Origin: Zasmidium citrigriseum
Taxonomy: Eukaryota; Ascomycota; Dothideomycetes; Mycosphaerellales; Mycosphaerellaceae
DNA: 64,000 bases
Assembly: GCA_002786025.1 (NCBI GenBank)
Contig: NHNW01000079.1
Span: forward strand, 90,663 to 154,662
Direction: 5' to 3'
Part shown: positions 49,421-62,089 of the stretch, one piece after another
How the letters are laid out: each line of letters begins with the position of its first letter
Position numbering within the stretch: position 1 is the stretch's first letter
Position numbers and translations under genes: made by a program
Notes under the pieces: generated by a model
Seen by the model: only the letters and a program-made list of their open reading frames with translations
Told to the model about the DNA's origin: nothing
Databases searched by the model: none

Positions 49421-51490
49421 TAACTAAATCGTAGCTAACTTTCGCTCTAGCTCTTTAATCCTCGCTTACTAAGCGGTATAATAACCTTCTAGATAGGTAA
49501 GACGTAGGCCTATCGTTACGTTACTATAGACTAGCGAAGGAAGTTAAGGAGGAGTCGAAGATAGTAGTAGTTTAATATAGGGTAGTAGTAAGGATAGTAG
49601 TAAGGATAGCTAAGAGAGTATAAGGGTATAAGGACGGCGAGGCGTTATATATATTAGACTATCTATCTTATTAAGATCTCTCTCGCTTATAGAAAGGTCG
49701 CTCTTAGTCGTTATTATAGTAATAGTTAACGTATTACTATCTAGAATCTCTTAATCTCTTATAAATCGCTTCTTCTAACGTTTATAGGCTAGGTTTAGGG
49801 TAGCTATTATACGTAGCGTAGAGTTTATATAGTAAATAGGCGTAGACTTTATAGCGGCGATAATTCTAGGCCTACTAGTAGGGTAGGTAGTAGATAATAT
49901 AGAGGAAAGGAGGTTATATTAATATTAAAAGCTAGGGAAAGCTTTACTAAGCTTTAACCTTAAGATACGCTAAAATAAGCTTTACTATCGACTACGTAAT
50001 ATCTATACTACCTTTTATCTTTATTTTTTAATATATTAGTAGATCGCTTATAACGCGTCTATATAAAAAAAAAAGTATAGAAATTAAATATATAGTTATT
50101 ATATATTTCGTTACTAAAGGATTCTACCTATATCTAGGCTTTAAGCTAGCCTATTAGGGCGTCGGAGGTCTTAGAGGTACTCGGATTCCTCGGATTCGTA
50201 TCTTAGTAGAAGGAAGTAAGGCTTTAATATTAATACCCCTTCTTTTAAGAAATATAGATATATAGGAAAATTATACTAAATTCTAGGTTAATAGTATAGA
50301 TATTACTAAGACTCCTTTAAGTTATAGTAACTCCGTACGATATCTAGTTATTATATAGAAATTTGATAAAGTTAAAGCTAGCTTATACTAGCCTAGCTAT
50401 CTAATATTTCTTAGTATATACTCTAAATAGCTCCTATTACTCTTCCCTAAAGCTATACTATACCTATTTATCGAAAGCTATCCTTAATACCTTCTTTAAC
50501 GAATAATCTATATCTAGAAACTTCTTCTTAATAGTATTAACGTTATTAGTCTATAGTACCTAATATAAGTAAAGGCGTAGCTAAGTAAAGAAGGTCTTAA
50601 CGTTAGTAGTAGTCTTAACTCGTATTATCTTATTAGGTTATAAGCTATTAGGTAGAGTAACGAAGGGACTAGATTATAATAAATCCTAACTATAGTAGAG
50701 GTTTCTACTCGTAGTAGTAGTAAGATAGCTACTACTATTATTATAAAAGTACTAGATAATAGGTACTTATAGTAGCTAGCCGACGATATTACCCTTCTTA
50801 CTTAAGAATAGATTACTAGGGTAATTACTACTAGTTTTAACCTTATTACGCTATATCCGTACTACTAATAAGGTACCTAGATCCTTAACTACTTATACGT
50901 TAATCGCTATTACTCTTACTTACTCGCGAGCTACCTTATTATAGATAAGGACGTAGTTCTTAGGGGTGTCTTTACTATTAAAGTAGTAATATTACCTATA
51001 CTATCTATACTTCTAATTCTTATAAGGCTACCTTCTCTTAATAGCGTTACGTCTAGAAAAGTAAAAGTACGAGTAGTACGAGTAGCTCGCGCTACTTATA
51101 CTACTCGCGTTACTCGCGCTACTCGCTAGTCTACGAGTTACTCGTATATAGAAACTATACCTACGAGTAACTCGCTTCTACTCGATTACTCTAGAACTCG
51201 CGAGTTTATACTAGTCGTCGTCTTCTTTCGTAGTCGCTACTTTCGTTCTAAACTACTACTATAATAGTAAGTACGCGAGTAAAGATCTATAATAGTTTCT
51301 ATAACGAGAGAATAATATAGTACGTAGTTATACTATTACTCCTATAGACCTATCGAGTTCTAGAGGTATTACTAGTATTATCGATTACTACTAGTTACTA
51401 AATAACGTCTATTACCGTAGTCCGTTTTATAGCGTTTAAAAAATTATTATACTATATATAGAGAAGATAGAGGTATTACTATAATCTTAC
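49421..51490. other. RIP-mutated DNA, unidentified, with ACTCG-rich tract
   Basis: No recognisable coding remains on either strand. At about 51066-51210 a low-complexity tract is built from ACTCG/CGAGT words in both orientations, including actcgcg-ttactcgcg-ctactcgc. It may be a RIP-altered microsatellite or the terminal part of an element. Confidence 0.4.
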
Positions 51491-53830
51491 TAGGTTAGTA
51501 TTATATACGACTCGTAACTATCGTATAATCGCGGGTTATAGACTACGATAATCGTATAGTCGCGGGTCGCGGATTAATATTAGGAGCTCTAAATAGTAGT
51601 TATAATAGGCGCTCTTACCTATTCTATTCGTCGTTTAATATCTACTAGTAAATATCGATACTACTATACTTATCCTTAGTACCTAAGCCTATCTTATCCT
51701 TTACCTTATTTATTAAGGCCTTATAAAACGCTATCTCTATCCCTACTACTACTTTCTTCTTCTTTACCTTATAGTAGCGCTAGAAATACTATATAAAGTC
51801 TTACTCTTCTAACCTAATAGTTTTAGCGACCCTCGCCTCGATAGACGACTAGTTAGTAAGATCTTTAAATTAAAGTCTAATCTTCCTATTTAATATTAGC
51901 TAGCTACCGCTATTATATAGTTATAACGTACGCTTTTACCTTAAACGCCTCTTACGCTTTAGGGTATATAGGCTAAGAGCCTCTAAGTAAGTCGTTTCTC
52001 TCTAATAGTAGCGTCGTCTCGTATATAGGGGTAGGTATATTAAGTAGTAGTATCTTATTAACTTCGATATCTATCTTAGTTCTTAGGTCGTTAGCGTTAT
52101 CTCGAATTAGGCTCGAGTATCCGTATTCGCTATCGTCGTTAGTAGTATTACTAGCTTTCGCGGATACTCGGTTATTCGTAGCTTAGGGTATATCCTCCCC
52201 TTTAGATACTATCTATCGTTAGCTAGCCGCCTTTATATCTAATTAGTAATATAAACTATTATTAGGCCTATTATTAGGGTCCTTATCTATAGCGTCCTCG
52301 CTAAGAAATACCTCTAATACCTCGAGTATAGTACCCCTATAGATAGCTTTAGCGTCGATATTACCCTCTTCGCCCTTATTTAAGCTACGCGCGATACTAG
52401 CTATTACCCGCTTAGTAACTATTCTTAAGATCTTACTTTTCTACCTATCGTCTAGTAGTTATTCCTATCGCTCTAGCTTCTCTTAATAGATATTATTAAC
52501 CTCTCTAGTATTAAAGTTATAGTAAGCTTCGCCGTCTTTAGTCTCTCGCTATAGACTAGCCCTAAATCGGCGAAGCTATATATAGATAGTAGACGTAACT
52601 ATAAGTAGTATAAATATATTAATATCGGGGAACCGATATTTAGAGCTATATTTCTTAGTAAGACCCCTTAGACCCTAGAAAGCCGCCTTAATCGAGTCGA
52701 TAATAATAGGCGTAAGGTATCGACCTTCCTAGATATTAGTATTAGTTATTACGTATACTATTTAACCTAATATTATCTTACTATAGCGCCTTTAGGGTAT
52801 TCGAACTAATAACTATTCTAGATCTACTCGTCTACCTATACTATCGTTATCTCCTTTTAAGAGTACTCTTTAAATACTAGTAGAGCCTTAATAATATCTT
52901 TAATACGTCTATTTACGTTATTACGGAGGAAACGGATCGATTCGCGTAACTATCCGAGGGATATTAGTTATAGCGTCGTATAATAGGGTAGTCTTATATC
53001 GTAAAGCGATTCGTTAGCTAGTTTATTAGGAATCTAGCTAATATCTTAAACCTTCGCTTTTCGAAGCTAAACTCGTATCTATATAGACCGAATAAAGTCT
53101 CGTATCTATATATTAGATATAGTATAGATTACTATAGTATTATACCCCTCTTCGCCTCGAAAGGCTATAATTTAGAGCTCTAGTTTCGTATCTTTATATA
53201 TATACTCGAGAAGAGGTTTTAGTACCTATAGATTAAGAGGCTTAACGAGTTTATCGCTATTCTCGAGCTTACTTCCTTAGGCGGACTTTATCTTTAGGCG
53301 TTACTTCTTATTTAAGGAATACTTAGACGATAGCTTAGTACTTTTATTATACTTTCGTTTCTATTATAACTACCCTAGGCGTACCTATACGATAGTAGTT
53401 AGCTATCTTAACGTCTTACGTATATAGTAACGAAATAGGTATATATTAGTAATAGGAGTCTTTAGAATCTATCGTTTCTTCTCTTAGGCGTTATCGTCTC
53501 GTTTAGACTATTCGTTATCCTCGTCTAATAATAATAAGGTATTACCGCTATCTACGGAATTAGTCTTATCTAGAACTCGTCGTCGTCGAGGTATAAAGGA
53601 TTAATCTTTAAATAGTTTGTATAGGCGTAGGTAATAGAATAAGAGGATAGTAGGACTACTAAGAAAGTAGGAGATTAAGGAGGTAACGTATAAGGTTTAC
53701 CGCGAACGCGTTATTTACGTCTACTCGAGTTAGCTTAGCTTAGCTATACGTATTTATTAGTACGCGACCCGCGATATTCGCGCGTTCCGCGTAAGTCGCG
53801 GGTTATTACGGATATACGCGAATCTTAATA
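51490..53830. repeat. Unidentified element bounded by inverted CGCGGGT-type words
   Basis: At the left edge (about 51520-51585) the words TAATCGCGGGTTATAG and TAGTCGCGGGTCGCGG occur. At the right edge (about 53760-53815) ACCCGCGATATTCGCG and AAGTCGCGGGTTAT occur, the first in inverted orientation to the left edge. The ~2.2 kb between reads best on the minus strand through stops (for example FEKRRFKILARFLI, YPSDSYANRSVSSVIT), so a decayed coding gene is likely. I cannot name the family. The size would suit a DNA transposon. Confidence 0.35.
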
Positions 53831-55900
53831 TTTCTATCTTAGCGTAGTATTATATTACTTAATAGCTATCCTACGATCTAGACTCGAACTACTTTTAAGG
53901 TACGTTTACGGGCTATAATAACGGTATAGTCTTACGAGGCTTATAGATACTACTAGTCGTAGTCGACCTCCTTAACGATAATACCTCTACTATAGTAGAC
54001 GATTCCTCTCTACCCGATCCTTATACTATTAAGATATCGCTACTAAGCCTACGCTATAAACGAAGATATTCTACTAAAACGATACCTAGCTACTAGATAA
54101 GGCTATAGTTCGACGTTAATACGCTAGTTTTATTACCTATAGTATTTATTAAGCTACTAAAAGAAGTAAACCTAATAGAGTTCTAGTCTCTTTAGAAGAG
54201 GGTTACGATACTAGAAGCGGTTATTAATAACGTTTAATCGTATCTAGCTAGGAAGGGGTATAATAGAGGGCGCGAGCTATTAAAGATAGGTACTATATAT
54301 TAAGGCTTATCTATAGTAGAGGAACGAACGTTTACTAACGATAGTCCTATTACTAGAGATATTAGTATTAAAGAATAGAATTATAATAATAGCTATTATC
54401 TAATAATAGCGAATAGTAGACTAGGTAGTTAATACTAATATACCCCGTAGGGTAGTTAGGTCTACTATTTAGTTCGTTAGGCGTATTATTATACTACTAG
54501 TATACCCTTTTATAGCGTATTTCCGCCTATATATTTCGTTTTACTAACTCGGTATTACTCTACTTTTCGTAGAGTAGTATAATCGAGCCGCTATTATACG
54601 CGGATACTCTTTTTAGACGTTATCGCCTCCGTATAGCTAGCCTTAGGGTAGATAAGTAAGGCGGGCGTTTGTACTTTTAATATTAAATCGATTCGTCTAA
54701 GGACTATCTATCTTTTAGTTACTATAACTCTTAGAGGTATATATACCTATAGTAATTAAAGGCGAGTATACGAATATACGAAATATATAACGTAATTAGG
54801 GTTAGTCGAATCGTATAGCTTAGGGTTAGATAAATACTACTATCGATAGTATCTCGTATTAATATATAGTCTACGAACTATATACTACTACTATTCGTAG
54901 ATAGAAAGTAAGAGAGAGGCTTTAGAATTAATCCTTACTATCGTATAGGCCTCGCTAGTTATTTGTGTAACTTGTACGTAGCTTTCGAGCCTAGTAGGTA
55001 TATCGTTTATATCGAATTTATACTACGATAGATATAATAATACCTTCTAACCTAAGACTTCGTTAAACTATATAATATCGTTCTTAGCTTTTAATAGTAT
55101 ATTTAGACTACCTCCTTATATATTTTCTATGCTATAAAGAGTATAGAAACGAGCGTATTATATAAATATATATACTAAAGTACGTTAACGATTAGCCTAT
55201 ATACGTATATATTAGTAGCTAGGTATCTTAGTAGCGACCTTACCTATTAACGCTTCGATCCCCTATTCCTTAATACTACCTATTTCTCGAGTACTATATA
55301 GTTGTAAGTATAAGAGTATAATTATATCTAATATAATCTATTCTATATAGTAACGTAGGCTATAATAGACGTCGCCTACGTAATCGATCGAGTAATCTAG
55401 AGACCCGTCTATCGTATATTAAGCGTTATATACTACTTAGATATACTTCGTCTAAGCTATAAAGCGTATATCTTAATAGAAAGAGTAATAAAGAAGGTAT
55501 AGCTGCTATATTAATAATATAATCTCGAGCGCTATACGATAGAGATTAATAACTATATCCTCTATAAGTAAGAATTAATCGATAGCGACTATAAGACGCT
55601 AGTAGAGGATTAGATATCTTAAGAGATATATTAGATAGACTAGGGCTAGGAGGGTATAACTACTCGTCCTAAGATTAGTCTATTCGCGACTAGCGAGGCC
55701 TTATCCGCGAGATCTATAGAGGTATATACGACTAGCGAGTCGCCTACCCTCGCTTAGTTTAGTAAGTTTATATAATATTCCTTTAGTTACTCTACGTACG
55801 TACTGCCGAGTAAGTTATTATAAAGTAATAGTATCTATAATATAATATAATACGTAGACCTCTTACTATATCCTTATACGCCTTACTAATACTACTCTAG
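53831..55900. other. RIP-mutated DNA, unidentified
   Basis: The same CpA/TpG-free composition continues. No domain recognised on either strand. A few TG survivors cluster at 54964-54974 (ttgtgtaacttgta). The right end (about 55690-55900) resembles 61890-62090 and so may belong to the element described next. Confidence 0.4.
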
Positions 55901-58079
55901 ATATTTATTACTTATAGCTAGTACTATCCGCGACTTCTACTATATAGTCCGCGAGGTCTACGACTCTTAGTTTATCCTAGGTCGCGTATCGCGGACGCTA
56001 TTACTAAGGAAACTAGTCGCTTAATAATTACTTTATCCGCCTAGTAGCTACGTATAAATAAAATCGCCTACTCTACCTACCCCGCCTACTATACTTCCTT
56101 ATATACGCTCCGCTAACTATACTATTATTAATATACTATCTTCGAGCGATTCCTAAGGGCGGCCGCTTAGTAACTAGTATAGTAGTCGCCTACGCGCCCG
56201 ACCTCTATATCTATAGTAATACTAATATATAGTAGCCTTTATTTTACTTCTACTCGTTCGCCTAGTATACTATTATAACCCTATAACCTACTAACTAGCT
56301 ATCCCTAGTATTAGATATTAGCTTAGCGTAAGGAGTTTATTACGAAAGCGTAGGGTAACTTCGCTAGCTAATTCGATAATATATTTAGTTAAACCTTAAA
56401 TAAGAGAGTAGTAGCTAAGAAGGTATATAAAGATATACTTATTTAATATAGCCTTAGGTTTAGTAGTATTTTAGGGTTATAGAGAAACGACCTCCTACTC
56501 GATTATATACGGAATCTAGTAGAGAAGGACTTATATCTAGACTACCTAGAGTACTTTAGCGATAGAGACGATACGAAGCGAACGCGGCTAGACTAGCTCT
56601 AGAATAGTATATTTATATAGGATAGAGAGGATAATCTAAAGAGGTTTAACTAGAAGACGCTCGTATAGGTATATATTTATCTCTATAAGAGTAAGAGTAA
56701 CTCCTCTTAGAGATCTAGATAGAGGAAAGCTAGGCCTATACCCGTAAATACTAGTAACTTATCTAGCCGCTATAACTTAGCTACGTCTACGACTATATTC
56801 GTAATACTCGTCGATCCGCGAAGCCTAACTTCGCGACCTTATCCGCGATACCTTAGCGAGTTACTATACTATAGCCGTCCTCGTTTAGATAATCCGCCTC
56901 TTAGCGTAAAGCGAGTTCGTAAAGATTTAAGTAATAGCTACTTTATTCCTAATATAAAGCCCTTTAAGAGCTATAATCTCGTCGTTACTATACTAAAGTT
57001 CGAGAGCTAGGCTCTTATAACCTTTACTACTAACCTCGTAGGCGTAAAGTCGTTCTAGTAGGAGAATATTAGTACTAAGTCTAAGGAGTTCTTTAGCGAA
57101 GACTATCTTCCCTAGCTAGATAGGTATAATATCTACTTCTTCGACGACTTTAGTAACCTATACGCTACCTAGCGGGGTTCTAAGATTAATACTATAATTA
57201 ACTATCTCTATAGCTACTTTAATACTAATAATTACTATAGCTTTATACTAGCCTTTATAGTATATAAGTCGGATACTAGTAAGCTTATCCTCTTACTAAG
57301 AGAGTATTATACGTAGAGTTAGGTCTTTATACCTACCTATAGTAGTATCGAGCTACTTAGTAGTTCTATTAAACTAGAAGAGTCGCGCGAGGACGACCTA
57401 ATAGTTAAAGAGGATTAGGAGAGTAACGATAATAGCTTCGAGATAATCGAGAACTCTAGTAGCGAGATAGAAGTAGTAGAAGCTAATAGTAGAAAGGAGG
57501 ATAATCTTACTAAGAAGGATATTATACCTAAAACTACTATTAATCTCGAGCTCTTAGATTCTTATACAAAGCCTAAGCTAATATAAGTTAATAGTCTAGC
57601 TATTAATACTAGTAGAGCTCCGCTAAGCGAAAGATAACTATCTACTCTACTACCTCGGTCTAAGTACGCTTACGCCTCTAAGTATAAGAGGGTTAAGGGC
57701 TATCTAAACTATCTTAAGTATACTAGTAAAGGCGGTCCTAAGGTATAGTACTAGTATATACGAGACGTACTAACTTTTAATACTTCGAGAATAAACCTAG
57801 CTAAGCTACCTATCCGTATAGGTTAGTTATTAGGTTAGCTTAAAGATAAAAAAGTCGAAGTTAATAAAGATAGCGAACCTAAGGATAATAGACCTATACT
57901 TACGAGCGAGATAGTAGTAACTAGCGCCTACTATATAACGCCTAATATATAGTAGTAGTATACCTACTAGTTCTTCGGCTTCGACCCTAACGAGATTAAT
58001 CTATAGTTAAGGGTAACGTACCCTAGCTAGAATAATAAGAATAGCTTTTAGCTATATTAGATATATACTATTACTTAGA

Positions 58080-60110
58080 TCCTAAAGTAGCTTACTAGCG
58101 GCAAAGAGGCTATTATAAACGTATTAGATATAGGACTTAGTAAGATATACGCCTCTATCCTCCTCGCGGATATTATATAATTATTACGTAAGTAGTACTA
58201 CTATACCGCTCGCGATAGGCCTAAGGTTTATTATAGTAAAGAAGATATCGACGCTATAAAGCTATTCGACCCGCGTATCTTAATAGACTATAAACTAGTT
58301 ATTCGGCTAGGAATAACGCTCGTTATTACCCCTTATATAGTAATTTAGTAATAGGTCGACGAGTAGTTTAAGTATATAAAGGATAAGACGCCTATCCTCG
58401 TTATTACGTATAGAGAGAAAATACCTACTTAACTAGTAGCTTATAAGTACTATTTCTAGTACCTTTTTTACTAGAACGATATAATCCCTACTAAATATAT
58501 TATAGACGAGATACGAGAATACGCGCGGCGGTTTAATAGTTTAGATAACGATAGTACGATATCTATTAAGTCGTACTACTATAGGGTAGAGAATAGTAAT
58601 ACGATACTATAGTAGTTAGATATTATCGTCTTTACTACGAGGGACTCTATCGCTAATCGTATCGAGAGTAGCGATTATAGTACTAGCGATATTAATACTA
58701 GTACTATTATTAGTCGCTAGGGACTTAGTATCGTCGATAAGTCGTATAAGCTAAAGACGCTAGTTAGTACGATATAGACTAAACTCGGCGGCCTATATAG
58801 CTATCTACCTCTAGTTTACCTTAGTACTACGCCTTATTAGAAGCCTAAGTAATTGTTTAGGCTAATCTACGCTAGCTATTACTAATATTTAGACTACTAC
58901 GTAGACGCTAGTATTAAGGGTATAACCTACTATAAAAAGCTCTAAGCGAAGGACTTCTAGATCTCTCCTATATCGTAAGCTAGTATATCTAGCGGCTTCT
59001 TTATTAAGCTAGGTATTAATAAGCGTACGAGGTAAGCGGTTATACGGTAGAGTTAGTATAAGGTCTACGAAGATATTAAGAAGGTTAGTACTATCTTAAC
59101 GGAAGACGGTAAGATTAAGAATACTACTAAACGTACTCTATAATAAGCTATTAAGGAGGTTAAGAAGAATATTAACAACGTTAGTAAGTAGCTATCCGAT
59201 TATCTTATTCGTATCGTTAAGATAGACAATTAGGATCTATATAGTACTAGGTAGGATATCCCCTTAGTCGACGCTCCTACTAATACCTACTAGGACTTAA
59301 AGGTTTAATAGCTAGACGATATCGTATTAGAAGTAGAGGCGGTATTTAAGCTAGACTCTATTAGCGATCCTACCTAAAAGATTAAGCCTAAGTTAGTCCT
59401 TAACCTTATCGATAAGTAGAGTATCGCTAGTATCTAGCTAGAGCTCGAGGTATAGAAGAAGGAGTCTAAGGAGTTAAAGAAGGAGCTTAGCGACTATACC
59501 GAGAATAATATTAAGAAGTATATCGATCTAGATAGTAAGTTTATAAATACTATCCTATACCGCCTTCTATAGATATAGATAGCTTAGAACCTCTTCGATA
59601 TTATATAATAAATCCGTAACTAGTATAACGAACTCGATTTCCCTCGTAAGATCGTCTTCGTTATATAGAAGCCGTTTAATATATTCCTTATAGAGTAGTT
59701 ATTCTAATACTATATAGCTAATAAGCTATATATAGACGTTCTTAGCGATATAAGTACTATAGTTATACTTAATAAGGGTAAAGACTAGAAGTATAACGCT
59801 AGTAAGATTAAAGCCTTTAATACGATATATCCGAGCCGTAAGGGCTACTAAGATAAGCTATATATACTTATAGGCCTATCGAGTTAGTATAACGTAGGTA
59901 TATAGTTCCCGCTATTAGATATTATTATAGCGCTAGATACGGGCTACTAGCCTTTAATAGATACGTAGACGTTTAGCCGTATCGGCTATTAGCGGCTAGT
60001 ATAGCCTATAGAGTATACTAAGACGTTCTAGATCGTTAGGGTAGGTAATAGCTATTTCGTTAGCGATATATTACTAGATTAGTAGAAGTCTTAGTAGAAG
60101 GTATAGGAAG
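58080..60110 (+). pseudogene. Fossil SNF2-type helicase/ATPase coding region, RIP-mutated
   Basis: Ignoring stops, the frame at 58127-58150 reads DIGLSKIY. Undoing obvious RIP changes gives the SNF2 Walker A form D(M/E)GLGKT. Next come TLVITPYIVI plus QVDEQFK (motif Ia: APxxLxxQW) and LDIIVFTTRDSI (motif Ic: DVVLTTYDxL). Further on PRKIVFVI (motif IV), LIGLSSQYNVGIQFPLLDIII (motif V: LKAGGVGLNL..A) and DTGYQPLIDTQTFSRIGYQ at about 59937-59993 (motif VI: WNP..xxQAxxRIxRIGQ) appear in order. The clear DEAH box is not identified. Many TAG and TAA stops sit where Gln or Trp is expected. The protein is dead in this copy. Confidence 0.65.
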
Positions 60111-60366
60111 AGTTAGAGAAGTATTATCTAGAGTTATTAGAGGTACGACTTAAGAGGGAGAGACTTTCGAGAGAAAAGGCTAAGGAAGCGAGGAAGAGGA
60201 GATAGAAGTCTATATATTATAGGCGTATATCTAGCGGTTTTAAAGTAGTTTAATAGTATAACCGTAAGTATCTTTATAATATACTATTTATCTAATCTAA
60301 ACGCTTCTATTATTATCTATTATATACCGTATTTCTAATCTTTCGTAGAATAATATTCGAGCTTCT

Positions 60367-60446
60367 AACCCGCGACCTCTAACTCGCGACCTCTAACCTA
60401 CGACCTCTAACTCGCGACCTCTAACCCGCGACCTTTAACCCGCGAT
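60367..60446 (+). repeat. 14-bp tandem repeat, about 5.7 copies
   Basis: The units aacccgcgacctct, aactcgcgacctct, aacctacgacctct, aactcgcgacctct, aacccgcgaccttt and a partial aacccgcgat follow each other without gaps. Most unit differences are C/T changes. The array lies inside helicase element copy 1, just 3' of the fossil coding region, and is followed by the words cgcggatcgcgggt and ggtcgcgg. Confidence 0.85.
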
Positions 60447-62089
60447 AGTACGAGACTCTCGAATTATAGATCGCGGATCGCGGGTAGCTAAGGTCGCGGA
60501 TTAGATACAATCTATTATAATATATAATACTAACTATCTAACGCGCCTATCTCTATAACTACGTACTTCCGCTCTCGTAGGCTATATCGTTAATACCCCT
60601 ATAATCTACTTCCCTAGCTATTATAAACTCTAGAGGCCTTTTCTATCTTATAAGTCTAGCTATAACTACTTTCTATTACTAAGCGTTATCGATCGTAGAA
60701 ATAATATTCTCGCTAGTTACTTAACTCTTCTTCTAGTATATTAAGTATATAGAGGTATTAAACGTATAATCGAGCTATAGTAGCTATTTAAATTTCTCGA
60801 AGTCGAGATCCTTAATTATAGTTTTACTAGACTATATTAGATTTAACTATCTAGTAACGAGCTCGTAGAGTTAGTATAATAGCTTCGTATCTTTATCTCG
60901 CCTAGCGACCTCTACTATCTTATCCTACTATTCGACGACTAATATTAGGTATAACCCCTCTTATACGAATAGTAGTATTAGTATATCTTTAGAGGATACT
61001 ACTACTCCCCTCGGCGAGACGCTATCCTTCTCCTTAGGTATAGTCTCTCGTAGCCGCTCTCTTCGCTAGAAATTTAAGTATATCTTTACTACTAGAAACC
61101 CGAATATATCTTACCTAGGCCGCGTATAGAGATAATCGATAGTTTCTAGAAACCTCTTCGTCTTCTTATACTCCGCGATCGTAGCTTTAAGTAAGTTAGT
61201 ACAAGCTATCTCTTTATCTAATATCGATCGAAATATACTTCTAATAGACCCTCGCTTCGTAGTAATACGTTTAATAACGCCGTAGAAAGCTCTATAATCG
61301 GTATCGTCGAGACTAAGGCTAGCTTTAATCGTATTAGTAGTATATTAGGTCTAGTATTACGGTCGTTAGTATAACGCTCGAGTAGATAGTATTCTCTAGC
61401 TCGTTCTTTTAATTATAGTATATTACGAGGAAGACGACGAAGAAACCGATTAATTAATTTAGAGATAGAACTCTAAGAGACCTTAGTTAGATAGCCTTAT
61501 TAATAATCGCGAAGGTACGGGCCTATACGTATATCTAGATATAGATAGCTTAGCGCTAACTTTAACCTTACCTTATAGTTAACGAATATTCTATAGCGTA
61601 TTAACTTATATATCGATACTATAATACTATATCGAGGGTAGGTAAGTATTAGATATAGACGAGAGCGAATATATATATACTAATATAGCGTTATATATAC
61701 TATTAGACTCTCGAATTAGATTAAAATCGAACTATATACCTCGAGATCTTAATACCTCTCTATTACTAAGTCTAGATGTAATAGATTATATAAGAGGAGT
61801 TAATATCTATTAACCGTATCTATTAAGATATCCCGTATAGACTTAGGCTAGGAATAGGTAGTCGGCGGTCCTAAAAGAGACTAATATTAGACGTTCGTAA
61901 CCTTATACGCGAGATCTATAGTCTTATAGGTAACCTAGCTATCGTAGACCTAGCCTTATTAGGCCTCTATTACTCGTTATATACTAGCTATAGCGTATAT
62001 ATTATTTCGAGATATTAGTATACTATACTACTATATATACGACTATTACTACTTACTTTAATCGTACGTAGTATATATAATTCGTTACT

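Noticed and set aside
60367..60446. Telomere-like array
   Set aside because: The unit contains aaccc but is a 14-mer with CGCGACCTCT, not TTAGGG/CCCTAA; it is internal to an element.
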